NCBI GenBank assembly: GCA_017880705.1
Contig: JADGRS010000050.1
Span: forward strand, 1 to 12,123
Direction: 5' to 3'
Length of the DNA: 12,123 bases
Source of the DNA: Burkholderiales bacterium
Lineage (GTDB): Bacteria; Pseudomonadota; Gammaproteobacteria; Burkholderiales; Usitatibacteraceae
Positions 1 through 8,856 of the stretch are shown piece after piece (within the stretch, counting starts at the first letter, position 1; every line of letters begins with the position of its first letter). The notes beneath the pieces are model-generated. The model worked only from the letters and a program-made list of their open reading frames with translations. It did not search any database and was not told where the DNA came from. The position numbers were made by a program, and so were the translations under genes.

Positions 1-1
1 C

Positions 2-1441
2 CCGCCCGACACGCACATCGAGCGCCCGACCGCGGAGACCCTCGAGTACACCTCGCGTCTCATCGAAAGGAAGCTCCTCGACTTCAACGTGCAGGTCAAG
101 GTGGTCGCCGCGTATCCGGGCCCCGTCATCACGCGCTACGAGATCGAGCCCGCCGTCGGCGTGAAGGGCGCGCAGATCCTGAACCTCGCGCGCGACCTCG
201 CGCGCGCTCTCTCGGTCACCGCGATCCGCGTCGTCGAGACCATTCCCGGAACGTCGTGCATGGGCCTGGAGATCCCCAACCCGAAGCGCGAGATCGTGCG
301 CCTCTCGGAGATCGTGGGCTCGCAGGCGTATGCCGACATGCACTCCAAGATCACGCTGGCGCTGGGCAAGGACATCACCGGCAAGCCCGTGGTCGCCGAC
401 CTCGCGCGCATGCCGCACCTCCTCGTCGCGGGCACCACCGGATCGGGCAAGTCGGTCGCGATCAACGCGATGATCCTCTCGCTCATCTACAAGTCGACCG
501 CGAGCGAGGTGCGCCTCATCATGATCGACCCGAAGATGCTCGAGCTGTCGGTCTACGAGGGCATCCCGCACCTGCTCGCGCCCGTGGTCACCGACATGCG
601 CCAGGCTTCCAGCGCGCTCAACTGGTGCGTGGCCGAGATGGACCGCCGCTACAAGCTCATGTCGGCGCTCTCGGTGCGCAACCTCGCGAGCTACAACCTG
701 AAGGTGAAGGAGGCGATCGACAAGAAGGAACCGATCAAGCATCCCTTCACGCTCACGCCCGACGATCCCGAGCTCCTCGAGACGCTGCCGCTCGTGGTGC
801 TGGTGATCGACGAGCTCGCCGACCTGATGATGGTGTCGGGCAAGAAGGTGGAAGAGCTCATCGCGCGCCTCGCGCAGAAATCGCGCGCCTGTGGAATCCA
901 CCTGATCCTCGCGACGCAGCGCCCTTCGGTGGACGTCATCACCGGGCTCATCAAGGCGAACGTCCCGACGCGCATCGCATTCCAGGTTTCGGCGAAGGTC
1001 GACTCGCGCACCATCCTCGACCAGCAGGGCGCCGAGAGCCTGCTCGGCCAGGGCGACATGCTCTACCTCACGCCGGGCCACGGGATTCCCACGCGGGTCC
1101 ACGGCGCCTACGTCGGCGACGCGGAAGTTCATCGCGTGGTCGAATCGTTGAAGAAGCAGGGCGAGGCGCAGTACATCGACGGCATCCTCGACGAGCCCGA
1201 CGCGGCCGAGGGAACGTCCGGCGAGGGCGCTGTCTCAGGAGAAGCGGATCCCCTCTACGACCAGGCCGTGCAGATCGTCCTCCAGAACAAGCGCGCCTCC
1301 ATCTCGCTGGTGCAGCGCCACCTGCGCATCGGCTACAACCGCGCGGCGCGCCTGATCGAGGACATGGAGAAGGCGGGCATGGTCTCGGCCATGGCCTCCA
1401 ACGGGAATCGCGAAATCCTCGTTCCTTCCCGGGAGAAGTAA
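2..1441 (+). CDS. ftsK: DNA translocase FtsK, C-terminal part (5' truncated by window edge)
   Basis: FtsK is a septum-anchored, ATP-driven DNA pump that moves chromosome termini during division and activates XerCD recombination at dif. The frame is already open at base 2, so the gene starts outside the window; 479 residues are visible. They begin inside the alpha/beta motor region ([10 protein letters not shown], then [14 protein letters not shown]). The Walker A GTTGSGKS is at 431-454 and the Walker B aspartate-glutamate (VIDELADL) at about 809-814. The C-terminal winged-helix gamma domain, which reads KOPS orientation sequences, covers about 1249-1438 ([19 protein letters not shown]). The N-terminal membrane segments and linker are not in the window. 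A GTG at 89 is an internal valine, not a start. The TAA stop lies one base before the lolA start, so the two are probably co-transcribed. Family assignment is firm; it could be named SpoIIIE/FtsK, but the gamma domain and neighbours favour FtsK. Confidence 0.97.
   Translation, partial: PPDTHIERPTAETLEYTSRLIERKLLDFNVQVKVVAAYPGPVITRYEIEPAVGVKGAQILNLARDLARALSVTAIRVVETIPGTSCMGLEIPNPKREIVRLSEIVGSQAYADMHSKITLALGKDITGKPVVADLARMPHLLVAGTTGSGKSVAINAMILSLIYKSTASEVRLIMIDPKMLELSVYEGIPHLLAPVVTDMRQASSALNWCVAEMDRRYKLMSALSVRNLASYNLKVKEAIDKKEPIKHPFTLTPDDPELLETLPLVVLVIDELADLMMVSGKKVEELIARLAQKSRACGIHLILATQRPSVDVITGLIKANVPTRIAFQVSAKVDSRTILDQQGAESLLGQGDMLYLTPGHGIPTRVHGAYVGDAEVHRVVESLKKQGEAQYIDGILDEPDAAEGTSGEGAVSGEADPLYDQAVQIVLQNKRASISLVQRHLRIGYNRAARLIEDMEKAGMVSAMASNGNREILVPSREK
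1432..1435 (+). promoter_or_regulatory. Shine-Dalgarno site for lolA (decides a TTG start)
   Basis: GGAG lies seven bases before a TTG at 1443, inside the last codons of ftsK. This spacing supports the TTG as the real lolA start, and the signal peptide begins exactly there. Confidence 0.7.
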
Positions 1442-1442
1442 C

Positions 1443-2072
1443 TTGAGCTGGTCCAAGACCCTTGGGGCTTTCGCCCTGTCGATGTCGTTGCCTGCCGCTG
1501 CGAGCGGCCTCGACGATTTCCTCGCCTTCAACGCCGCGACCCGCACCGCGACCGCCAATTTCGAGCAGCTGGTGTTCGATCGAGGCGGCAAGGCCGTCGA
1601 GCGGGCCTCGGGCACGTTCGCCTTCGCGCGTCCCGGCAAGTTCCGCTGGACCTACGAGAAGCCCCACAAGCAGCTGCTCGTGGGCGACGGCGCGAAGCTC
1701 TGGATCTACGATCCCGACCTGAGCCAGGTGACGGTGAAGCGCATCGACAACGCGATTTCGTCGACCCCCGCGGCACTCCTGGCAGGCAAGGACGACATCA
1801 CCGCGCTCTTCACGCTCCGCGATGCGGGCACCGTCGACGGCTTCTCCTGGGTCGAGGCGACTCCGAAGGCGGCGGACACGGGCTTCGAGCGCGTGCGCCT
1901 GGGCCTCCAGGGAAAGACGCTCGCGGCGATGGAGCTCTTCGACCAGCTGGGCGGGCACACGCTGCTGCGCTTCTCGGACCTGAAGGCGAACGCTCCTGTC
2001 GCGGCCGATACCTTCAAGTTCACGCCGCCCAAGGGCGTGGACGTTCTCGAGGATGCGCCGGCCGGGAAGTGA
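1443..2072 (+). CDS. lolA: Outer-membrane lipoprotein carrier protein LolA
   Basis: LolA is the periplasmic chaperone that takes lipoproteins from LolCDE at the inner membrane and delivers them to LolB at the outer membrane. The product has 209 residues, close to the family norm. It begins with a signal peptide: a Lys at 5, a hydrophobic stretch through about 17 and a small-residue cleavage region (AAASG, 18-22). The mature part shows the family pattern FEQLVFDRGGK (40-50), then SGTFAFARPGKFRW (56-69) and a KLWIYDPDLSQVTV strand (85-98), followed by SSTPAALLAG. The start is a TTG, chosen because it carries a good ribosome site and an intact signal peptide; no ATG upstream is available before the ftsK stop. 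It is one base downstream of ftsK, the usual betaproteobacterial order. The gene ends directly at the inverted repeat at 2073. Confidence 0.95.
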   Translation: MSWSKTLGAFALSMSLPAAASGLDDFLAFNAATRTATANFEQLVFDRGGKAVERASGTFAFARPGKFRWTYEKPHKQLLVGDGAKLWIYDPDLSQVTVKRIDNAISSTPAALLAGKDDITALFTLRDAGTVDGFSWVEATPKAADTGFERVRLGLQGKTLAAMELFDQLGGHTLLRFSDLKANAPVAADTFKFTPPKGVDVLEDAPAGK

Positions 2073-2255
2073 TGCGGGCGAAAAGCTTTGGAAACGCAGA
2101 TGAACGCAGACGGAGCGCAGATGAACGTACCCCTTGGAGTGCAGCGTCCGTGATGCTGGATCCAATGGCCCGAACAATCTCGGCTCTGGGGTACGTTCAT
2201 CTGCGTTCGCTGTTATCTGCGTTCATCTGCGTTTCCAAAGCCTTTCGCCTCCGCA
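2073..2255. repeat. Imperfect inverted repeat filling the lolA-rarA gap
   Basis: The left arm (core 2078-2133, 56 nt) and the right arm (core 2188-2248, 61 nt) are near-perfect reverse complements apart from a 5-nt length difference and a few substitutions. TGCGG/CCGCA ends extend the match to 2073 and 2255. The loop is 54 nt. Each arm contains two to three copies of the unit CGCAGATGAA (left at 2095, 2105 and 2116; right as TTCATCTGCG at 2196 and 2222, with a degenerate copy near 2213), spaced about 10-11 bases. It starts immediately after the lolA stop and leaves only 23 bases before rarA. CGCAGATGAACGCAGAT-type repeats are, to my knowledge, dispersed in many proteobacterial genomes. Transcribed, it would form a long hairpin that could separate lolA and rarA expression. 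No transposase is present. Confidence 0.9.
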
Positions 2256-2266
2256 AGCCACGGAAG

Positions 2267-2272
2267 TAAGAT
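2267..2272 (+). promoter_or_regulatory. Possible -10 element of rarA (TAAGAT)
   Basis: TAAGAT matches the sigma-70 -10 consensus at four of six positions and ends six bases before the rarA ATG, the same geometry as upstream of serS. No -35 element is apparent. The nearest purine-rich ribosome site (GGAAG, 2262-2266) is 12 bases from the ATG, which is too far to be typical. Weak on its own. Confidence 0.25.
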
Positions 2273-2278
2273 GCGTCG

Positions 2279-3598
2279 ATGAACCAGCCCCAGGACCTCT
2301 TCACCTCGACCGGCGAAGTGAACGTGCCCCTCGCCGAGCGGCTGCGCCCGAAGACGGTCGACGACATGGTCGGGCAGCGCCACCTGCTCGGCGAAGGCAA
2401 GCCGATTCGCGTCGCGCTGCGCGCGGGCAAGCCCCACTCGATGATCCTGTGGGGGCCGCCGGGGGTCGGCAAGACCACGCTCGCGCGCCTCATGGCGGAT
2501 GCCTTCAACACCGAGTTCATCGCCATCTCCGCGGTGCTGGCCGGGGTGAAGGACATCCGCGACGCGGTGGAGCGCGCGAAGCTCACGCGCGAGCAGTACG
2601 GGCGCGCCACCATCATGTTCGTGGACGAGGTGCACCGCTTCAACAAGTCGCAGCAGGACGCCTTCCTGCCGCACGTCGAATCGGGGCTGCTCACCTTCAT
2701 CGGCGCCACCACCGAGAACCCTTCGTTCGAGGTCAACGGCGCGCTGCTTTCCCGCGCGCACGTCTACGTGCTCGAAAGCCTCAAGCCCGAGGACCTCGAC
2801 CGGCTCATCCAGCGCGGCTTCGAGGTCGAGAAGATCGACTCGACCGCCGATGCCCGCGCGCGCATCGCGGAATTCGCCGACGGCGACGGGCGCCGCGCGT
2901 TGAATCTCGTGGAGCAGGTCGCGCAGGCGGCGCGCGTGGAGGGCCGCCGCGGGGCCGACGTCGATTTCGTCAACGCCGTGTCGCAGCGCGCGGGCCGGCG
3001 CTTCGACAAGGGCGGCGAGAACTACTACGACCAGATCTCGGCGCTACACAAGAGCGTGCGGGGGAGCGATCCCGACGCGGCCCTCTACTGGCTGGTGCGC
3101 ATGCTCGACGGCGGCGTCGATCCGCGCTACCTCGCGCGGCGCATGATCCGCATGGCGAGCGAGGACGTCGGGCTCGCCGACCCGCGCGCGCTCGAAGTGG
3201 CCGTCACCGCGGCCGACGTCTACGAGCGCCTCGGGACTCCCGAAGGAGAGCTGGCCCTCGCGGAGTGCGTGATCTACCTCGCCATCGCCGCGAAGTCCAA
3301 CGCCGTCTACACAGCGTATGGCGCGGTGCGAGCCTTCATCGCGGAGGATGGCACGCGGCCCGTGCCGCTGCACATCCGCAATGCGCCGACGAAGCTCATG
3401 AAGAACCTGGGCTACGGCAAGGACTATCGCTACGCGCACGGCGAGGAGGAGGGCTACGCCGCGGGAGAGACATACCTGCCCGACGGAATGGAGCCGCAGC
3501 ACTGGTACCAGCCCACCGACCGCGGGCTGGAAGCGAAGATCCGGGAGAAGCTCGAGCATCTGCGCGAGCTGGACCTGAAGGCGGCGAGAAAGAAGTGA
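2279..3598 (+). CDS. rarA: Replication-associated recombination protein A (RarA/MgsA, WRNIP1 family AAA+ ATPase)
   Basis: RarA is a tetrameric AAA+ ATPase related to clamp-loader subunits. It acts at stalled replication forks with SSB and at gaps behind the replisome. The 439-residue product has the expected length. Visible motifs are the N-terminal LAERLRPKTVDDMVGQ (18-33), Walker A GPPGVGKT (59-66), Walker B FVDEVHRFNKSQQD (114-127), and sensor 1 GATTENPSF (142-150). The C-terminal tetramerisation region follows, with LVRMLDGGVDPRYLARRMIR and the conserved SEDVGLADP. The family tail NLGYGKDYRYAH is also present. The ATG at 2279 gives a normal N-terminus; an ATG at 2271 runs into a stop after three codons. 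It follows the inverted repeat and ends two bases before nthA. In many betaproteobacteria serS follows directly; here three genes intervene. Confidence 0.96.
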   Translation: MNQPQDLFTSTGEVNVPLAERLRPKTVDDMVGQRHLLGEGKPIRVALRAGKPHSMILWGPPGVGKTTLARLMADAFNTEFIAISAVLAGVKDIRDAVERAKLTREQYGRATIMFVDEVHRFNKSQQDAFLPHVESGLLTFIGATTENPSFEVNGALLSRAHVYVLESLKPEDLDRLIQRGFEVEKIDSTADARARIAEFADGDGRRALNLVEQVAQAARVEGRRGADVDFVNAVSQRAGRRFDKGGENYYDQISALHKSVRGSDPDAALYWLVRMLDGGVDPRYLARRMIRMASEDVGLADPRALEVAVTAADVYERLGTPEGELALAECVIYLAIAAKSNAVYTAYGAVRAFIAEDGTRPVPLHIRNAPTKLMKNLGYGKDYRYAHGEEEGYAAGETYLPDGMEPQHWYQPTDRGLEAKIREKLEHLRELDLKAARKK

Positions 3599-3600
3599 CC

Positions 3601-4206
3601 ATGCCCGATACCGACCGAGTCATCCAGCGCACGGCGAGCGTGGAAGAGCGCGTCGACGCGGTCCAGGCGGCGCTCGACGAGCGCGGCCTCAAAGCGTCCG
3701 AAGCCGTGGAAGAGCTGGGCCACCTCGCCCAGGAAACGTGGATCCCGGAGAATGGCGCGCGCGTCATCGCGCGAGCCTGGATCGATCCGGAGTTTCGCAA
3801 GCGCCTGCTAGCCAACGGCCGCGAGGCCGTGGCGGAGCTGGGCCTCGCGATGCCAAAGCACCATCGCCACCTCGTGGTGCTCGAGAACACAGCGCAGGTG
3901 CAGAACGTCATCTGCTGCACTTTGTGCTCGTGCACCGCGTTCACGATCATCGGACTGCCGCCCGACTGGTACAAGGATGTCGAGTACCGCTCGCGCGTCG
4001 TGCGTGAATCGCGCACCGTGTTGCGCGAGATGGGACTGGACTTGCCGCCGCAAGTCGAGATCCGCGTGTGGGACACGACCGCCGACACGCGCTACATGGT
4101 GCTCCCGGAGCAGCCCCGCGGCACCGGGGGCTGGAGCGAAGACAAGCTCGCGGCCCTCGTGACCCGCGATTCGATGATCGGCGTCGCTCGCCTCGGCGCG
4201 CCCTGA
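3601..4206 (+). CDS. nthA: Nitrile hydratase alpha subunit, cobalt-type claw motif
   Basis: Nitrile hydratase hydrates nitriles to amides in the cytoplasm; the alpha subunit carries the non-haem Co(III) or Fe(III) centre. The 201-residue product has the family pattern WIDPEFRKRLL (60-70), HLVVLENT (90-97) and the metal claw C106-T-L-C109-S-C111. GLPPDWYK, YRSRVVRESRTVLREMG and VWDTTADTRYMVLPEQP follow, and it ends with VTRDSMIGV. A Thr in the claw (CTLCSC) is the cobalt-type signature; iron enzymes have Ser. Odd points: residues after the claw are TAFTIIG where families usually read T/Y-P/N-W-P-V-L-G; an extra Cys105 precedes the claw; and VQN replaces the usual VHN. The start lies two bases after the rarA stop, with AAGAAG as a plausible ribosome site. 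Thiocyanate hydrolase gamma is the main alternative, but the fused beta gene next door argues against it. Family is firm; substrate is unknown. Confidence 0.9.
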   Translation: MPDTDRVIQRTASVEERVDAVQAALDERGLKASEAVEELGHLAQETWIPENGARVIARAWIDPEFRKRLLANGREAVAELGLAMPKHHRHLVVLENTAQVQNVICCTLCSCTAFTIIGLPPDWYKDVEYRSRVVRESRTVLREMGLDLPPQVEIRVWDTTADTRYMVLPEQPRGTGGWSEDKLAALVTRDSMIGVARLGAP

Positions 4207-4208
4207 CC

Positions 4209-4826
4209 ATGGACGGCATCCACGATCTCGGCGGGAGGCAGGGCTTCGGCAAGGTGCGTTACACGCAGGGCGCGACCGCGTTCCACGCGGCCTGGGAGGT
4301 GCGCGCCAATTCGCTCTACGCCCACGCGGTGCGGCTGCGCATCTTCAACATGGACGAATACCGCCATGCGATCGAACGCATGGACCCGCGCCATTACCTG
4401 ACCGCGAGCTACTACGAGCGCTCGCTCACGAGCCTCGCGACGCTCCTCGTCGAAAAGGGAGTGGTCACGCGCGAGGAGCTCGAGCGCCGGGCAGGCGGCG
4501 ATTTCCCGCTCGCGGCGCCCAGCGCTCCGGGCCGTACGAATGCAGAGGGGCGCGCGCGTTTCCGTTTGGGCGACCGCGTGCGCGTCACTCAGGATTCGGT
4601 GCCCGGGCACATGCGCCTTCCCGGATACATTCGCGGCAAGACCGGTGTCGTGGTGGGTGAATCGCCCGCATACCCGTTTCCGGATGCGCATGCGCACGGC
4701 GTGCAGTCCGAGGACGAGCCCACCTACGACGTACGATTCCGCTCCGGGGACCTCTGGCCGAATTCCGCGGAACCCGCGCTCATCCATGTGGGCGTCTTCC
4801 AGAGCTATCTCGAGCCCGCCGGCTGA
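4209..4826 (+). CDS. nthB: Nitrile hydratase beta subunit
   Basis: The beta subunit packs against alpha to form the active site, and its arginines hydrogen-bond the oxidised claw cysteines. The product has 205 residues, slightly shorter than most beta subunits because the linker between the halves is short (about 98-115). The N-terminal half shows MDGIHDLGG (1-9), then FNMDEYRHAIERM (46-58) with the conserved Arg52. HYLTASYYE and LLVEKGVVTREELE follow. The SH3-like C-terminal half shows FRLGDRVRV (118-126), HMRLPGYIRGKTGVV (134-148), YDVRF (173-177), DLWP and a terminal QSYLEPA. Having both halves in one chain distinguishes it from thiocyanate hydrolase, where they are separate alpha and beta subunits. 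The start lies two bases after the nthA stop and has no obvious ribosome site, so coupling to nthA is likely. No activator (P14K/NhlE or P44K type) or amidase gene follows. Confidence 0.9.
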   Translation: MDGIHDLGGRQGFGKVRYTQGATAFHAAWEVRANSLYAHAVRLRIFNMDEYRHAIERMDPRHYLTASYYERSLTSLATLLVEKGVVTREELERRAGGDFPLAAPSAPGRTNAEGRARFRLGDRVRVTQDSVPGHMRLPGYIRGKTGVVVGESPAYPFPDAHAHGVQSEDEPTYDVRFRSGDLWPNSAEPALIHVGVFQSYLEPAG

Positions 4827-4862
4827 ACGACAGAACGGAATAAGACTCGCCGCGCCCATGTT

Positions 4863-4872
4863 CGCAATTGCG
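4863..4872. repeat. 10-bp perfect palindrome upstream of the peroxiredoxin gene
   Basis: CGCAATTGCG lies in the 82-base gap between nthB and the peroxiredoxin gene, 36 bases before the start codon. A small GC hairpin (CCCCG-CGC-CGGGG, 4874-4886) follows it. There is no T-run, so this is not a standard terminator. It could be an operator half-site or chance. Confidence 0.3.
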
Positions 4873-4899
4873 TCCCCGCGCCGGGGCCGCGCCTATCAC

Positions 4900-4903
4900 G
4901 GAG
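4900..4903 (+). promoter_or_regulatory. Shine-Dalgarno site for the peroxiredoxin gene
   Basis: GGAG lies five bases before the ATG at 4909. It picks this start over the in-frame ATG at 4858, which has no ribosome site and would place about 17 charged residues before the signal peptide. Confidence 0.65.
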
Positions 4904-4908
4904 ATCCC

Positions 4909-5493
4909 ATGACGAATCGTCTACTGCTTGCCTGTGTTCTTTATTGCGCCATCCTTTCGCCGGCCGAGGCCGCGCTCAAGGCGGGCGATGCCGCTCCCGA
5001 CTTCGACGCGCAGGCCTCTTTCGCCGGGAAGGCGAGCGGCTATTCGCTCAAGGAGGCCCTAAAGAAGGGGCCGGTGGTCGTGTATTTCTACCCGTCGGCG
5101 TACACCAGCGGATGCAACGTCCAGGCGCATGCGTTCGCCGTGAACGATGAAAAGTTCGCGGCCGCGGGCGCGAGCATCATCGGGGTATCGCTTGACAGCA
5201 TCGCGCGGCTCAACGACTTCTCGAAGGACCCGGAATACTGCAACAGCAAGTTTCCCGTGGCTTCGGATGCCGATGGGCGTATCGCGAAGTCCTACGACCT
5301 CGCGGTGAAGGAGGGGCGCGCCGGCATCAAGGACACGCGCGGCGTGGACATCGATCACGGCTTCGCCGAGCGCACGACCTTCGTCGTATCGCCCGACGGC
5401 AAGATTGCCGCGACCATCGGCGGGATGTCGCCCCAGGCCAACGTCGAGAAAACCCTCGAGGCAGTGCAGTCGCTGCCGCGCGGGACGAAGTAG
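4909..5493 (+). CDS. Exported peroxiredoxin of the AhpC/TSA (PrxQ/BCP-like) family
   Basis: This is a thiol peroxidase that reduces hydroperoxides through a peroxidatic cysteine, predicted to act in the periplasm. It has 194 residues: a signal peptide 1-21 with an AEA cleavage site, then the thioredoxin fold starting AGDAAPDFDAQ. The active site is YFYPSAYTSGC, giving Pro62, Thr66 and peroxidatic Cys69; the supporting Arg is Arg155 (AERTTFVVSPDGK). In the BCP/PrxQ type with a helix-2 resolving cysteine, that cysteine is five residues on; here that position is His74. A second cysteine, Cys111 (EYCNSKFPVASD), sits where helix-3 resolving cysteines occur in other PrxQ proteins, so it is the likely partner. 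The electron donor is unknown. The gene is 82 bases after nthB and 25 before serS. Family is firm; localisation is inferred from the signal peptide. Confidence 0.88.
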   Translation: MTNRLLLACVLYCAILSPAEAALKAGDAAPDFDAQASFAGKASGYSLKEALKKGPVVVYFYPSAYTSGCNVQAHAFAVNDEKFAAAGASIIGVSLDSIARLNDFSKDPEYCNSKFPVASDADGRIAKSYDLAVKEGRAGIKDTRGVDIDHGFAERTTFVVSPDGKIAATIGGMSPQANVEKTLEAVQSLPRGTK

Positions 5494-5506
5494 CGGGGGA
5501 AGAAGC

Positions 5507-7443
<1,937 letters not shown>

Positions 7444-8824
7444 GGGTCGGTGGCGAGCGGCACCACCGGGGTATCCCGCGGCTCCATGCGCGTCAGGATG
7501 TCGTAGTAGTTGCGGATGTTGTCGACGAGCTGCATCGCCTCGCCGCCGCGCGCGTAGCCGTGCTTCAGCGATTGGTAGGTGTCGGGATCGGCGAGCTTCG
7601 GGATCACCTGGCGCACGTCCTGCCACTTGTCGGGATTGAGCCCCGACTTCTGCGCGAGGATGCGCGCGTCCTCGAGGTGGCCGATGCCGATGTTGTAGGC
7701 GGCGAGCGCGAGGTAGGTGCGATCGGGCTCGGGAAGGCGCGGCGGCAGCCCGTCCTTGAGGAGCGCGAAGTAGCGCGCTCCTCCGAGGATGCTCGCGCGC
7801 GCATCCAGTCGATCCTTGATCTGCAGGCGATCGGCGGTCTCCTCGGTGAGCATCATGAGCCCGCGCACGCCCGTGGGCGACGTCGCCGCCGCGTCCCAGT
7901 GCGACTCCTGGTAGGCGAGGGCCGCGACGAGTCGCCAATCCACGCCGCTCGCGACCTCCGCTTCCTCGAAGTGCGGCTTCAAGGCCGGCAGCGCGCTCGC
8001 GATCTGCTCGAGGAGCGAGGCGGAGTCGATCGCGCTGAAGCGCGTGGCGTGGCCATAGTAGCGATCCACGAGGCGCTTCAGCGTGCCGTCCTTCTTGATG
8101 CGCTCGAAAAAGGGACCCGCCGCGGCGAGGATCCTCTTCTTGTCCACCGTCGAGACGAGCCACGCGTAGTCGATGGGCTTGCCGACGTTGAAGGCGACCT
8201 CGAGCTGCGGGAAGAAGCGCCGCGCGAGCGTGTAACGGGTCGATTCCACCAGCGCGCAGTCGAGGTTTTCCTTCGCCACCTGCTCGAGGAGATCGGCGGT
8301 CGAGGTTCCCGGCGCGAGCCTCTGGATCGGAAGCTGGGTCCACGTGGGATCCGTGAGGAGGTAGTCGGCGACGGACTCCTCGATCACGCCGACGTGCTTC
8401 GCGGCGAGGTCCTCGAGCTTCTTCGGCCTCGGCTCCTCGCCTCCGCGGCACACCACCTGGTGCTGCGTGTTGAGGTACGACGGCCCCCACGCGAGCCCGC
8501 CGGGGAAATCGAAATGCCGCGCGAGGTTCGCGGCGGCGAGGTGCGCCTGGCCGTCGCGCAGCAACTTGTCGATGCGTGCGGGGTTGGCGGTGAGCACGAA
8601 CCGGGGCTGGACCTTGAGCTCCTTGGCGAAGAGCGTCGCGAGGTCGTACTCGAATCCGGAAGGCAAGCCCTGCGCGTCCTCGAAGTAGGTCGACGGGCCG
8701 TTCACCGTGAGGACCACCAGCTCGCCCGAATCGGAAATCCGGGCGACAGGCTTGGGGGCCTCTTCGCAACCGGCGGCGAGACAAGCGATGAACACGAGGA
8801 TTCGCCGCCCGATCATTGGCCGAC

Positions 8825-8832
8825 AGTATAAT
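8825..8832. promoter_or_regulatory. Overlapping divergent -10 elements between mltF and ispD
   Basis: On the plus strand TATAAT (8827-8832) is a perfect -10 box; transcription would start near 8839, leaving a leader of about 18 bases before ispD. On the minus strand the same bases read TATACT (8830-8825), a one-mismatch -10 box ending eight bases before the mltF ATG. Neither strand has a clear -35 hexamer at 17 bases. The 40-base gap must hold regulation for both genes unless promoters lie inside coding DNA. Confidence 0.55.
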
Positions 8833-8856
8833 GGAGGCCGTTCGACTCCTTCCCTC

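Noticed and set aside
2095..2231. CRISPR-like array from the repeated CGCAGATGAA units
   Set aside because: Units are only about 10 bases, nearly contiguous and in inverted orientation, with no spacers of uniform length and no cas genes.
2134..3600. A long upstream extension in the nthA frame, running through rarA
   Set aside because: The extension lies out of frame inside rarA and is Arg-rich without motifs; nitrile hydratase homology starts after 3601.
3601..4826. Thiocyanate hydrolase instead of nitrile hydratase
   Set aside because: Thiocyanate hydrolase has the two beta halves as separate subunits; here they are one chain of 205 residues. Not fully excluded for alpha.
4858..4908. Earlier in-frame ATG for the peroxiredoxin
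   Set aside because: It has no ribosome site and would push the signal peptide inward; the 4909 start has GGAG at five bases.
8833..8837. GGAGG as ribosome site for ispD
   Set aside because: It is 19 bases from the ATG and would fall at or before the predicted transcription start.
8707..8856. Upstream start for ispD
   Set aside because: It would overlap the 5' end of mltF and add residues absent from IspD proteins, which begin close to the LAAGxG loop.
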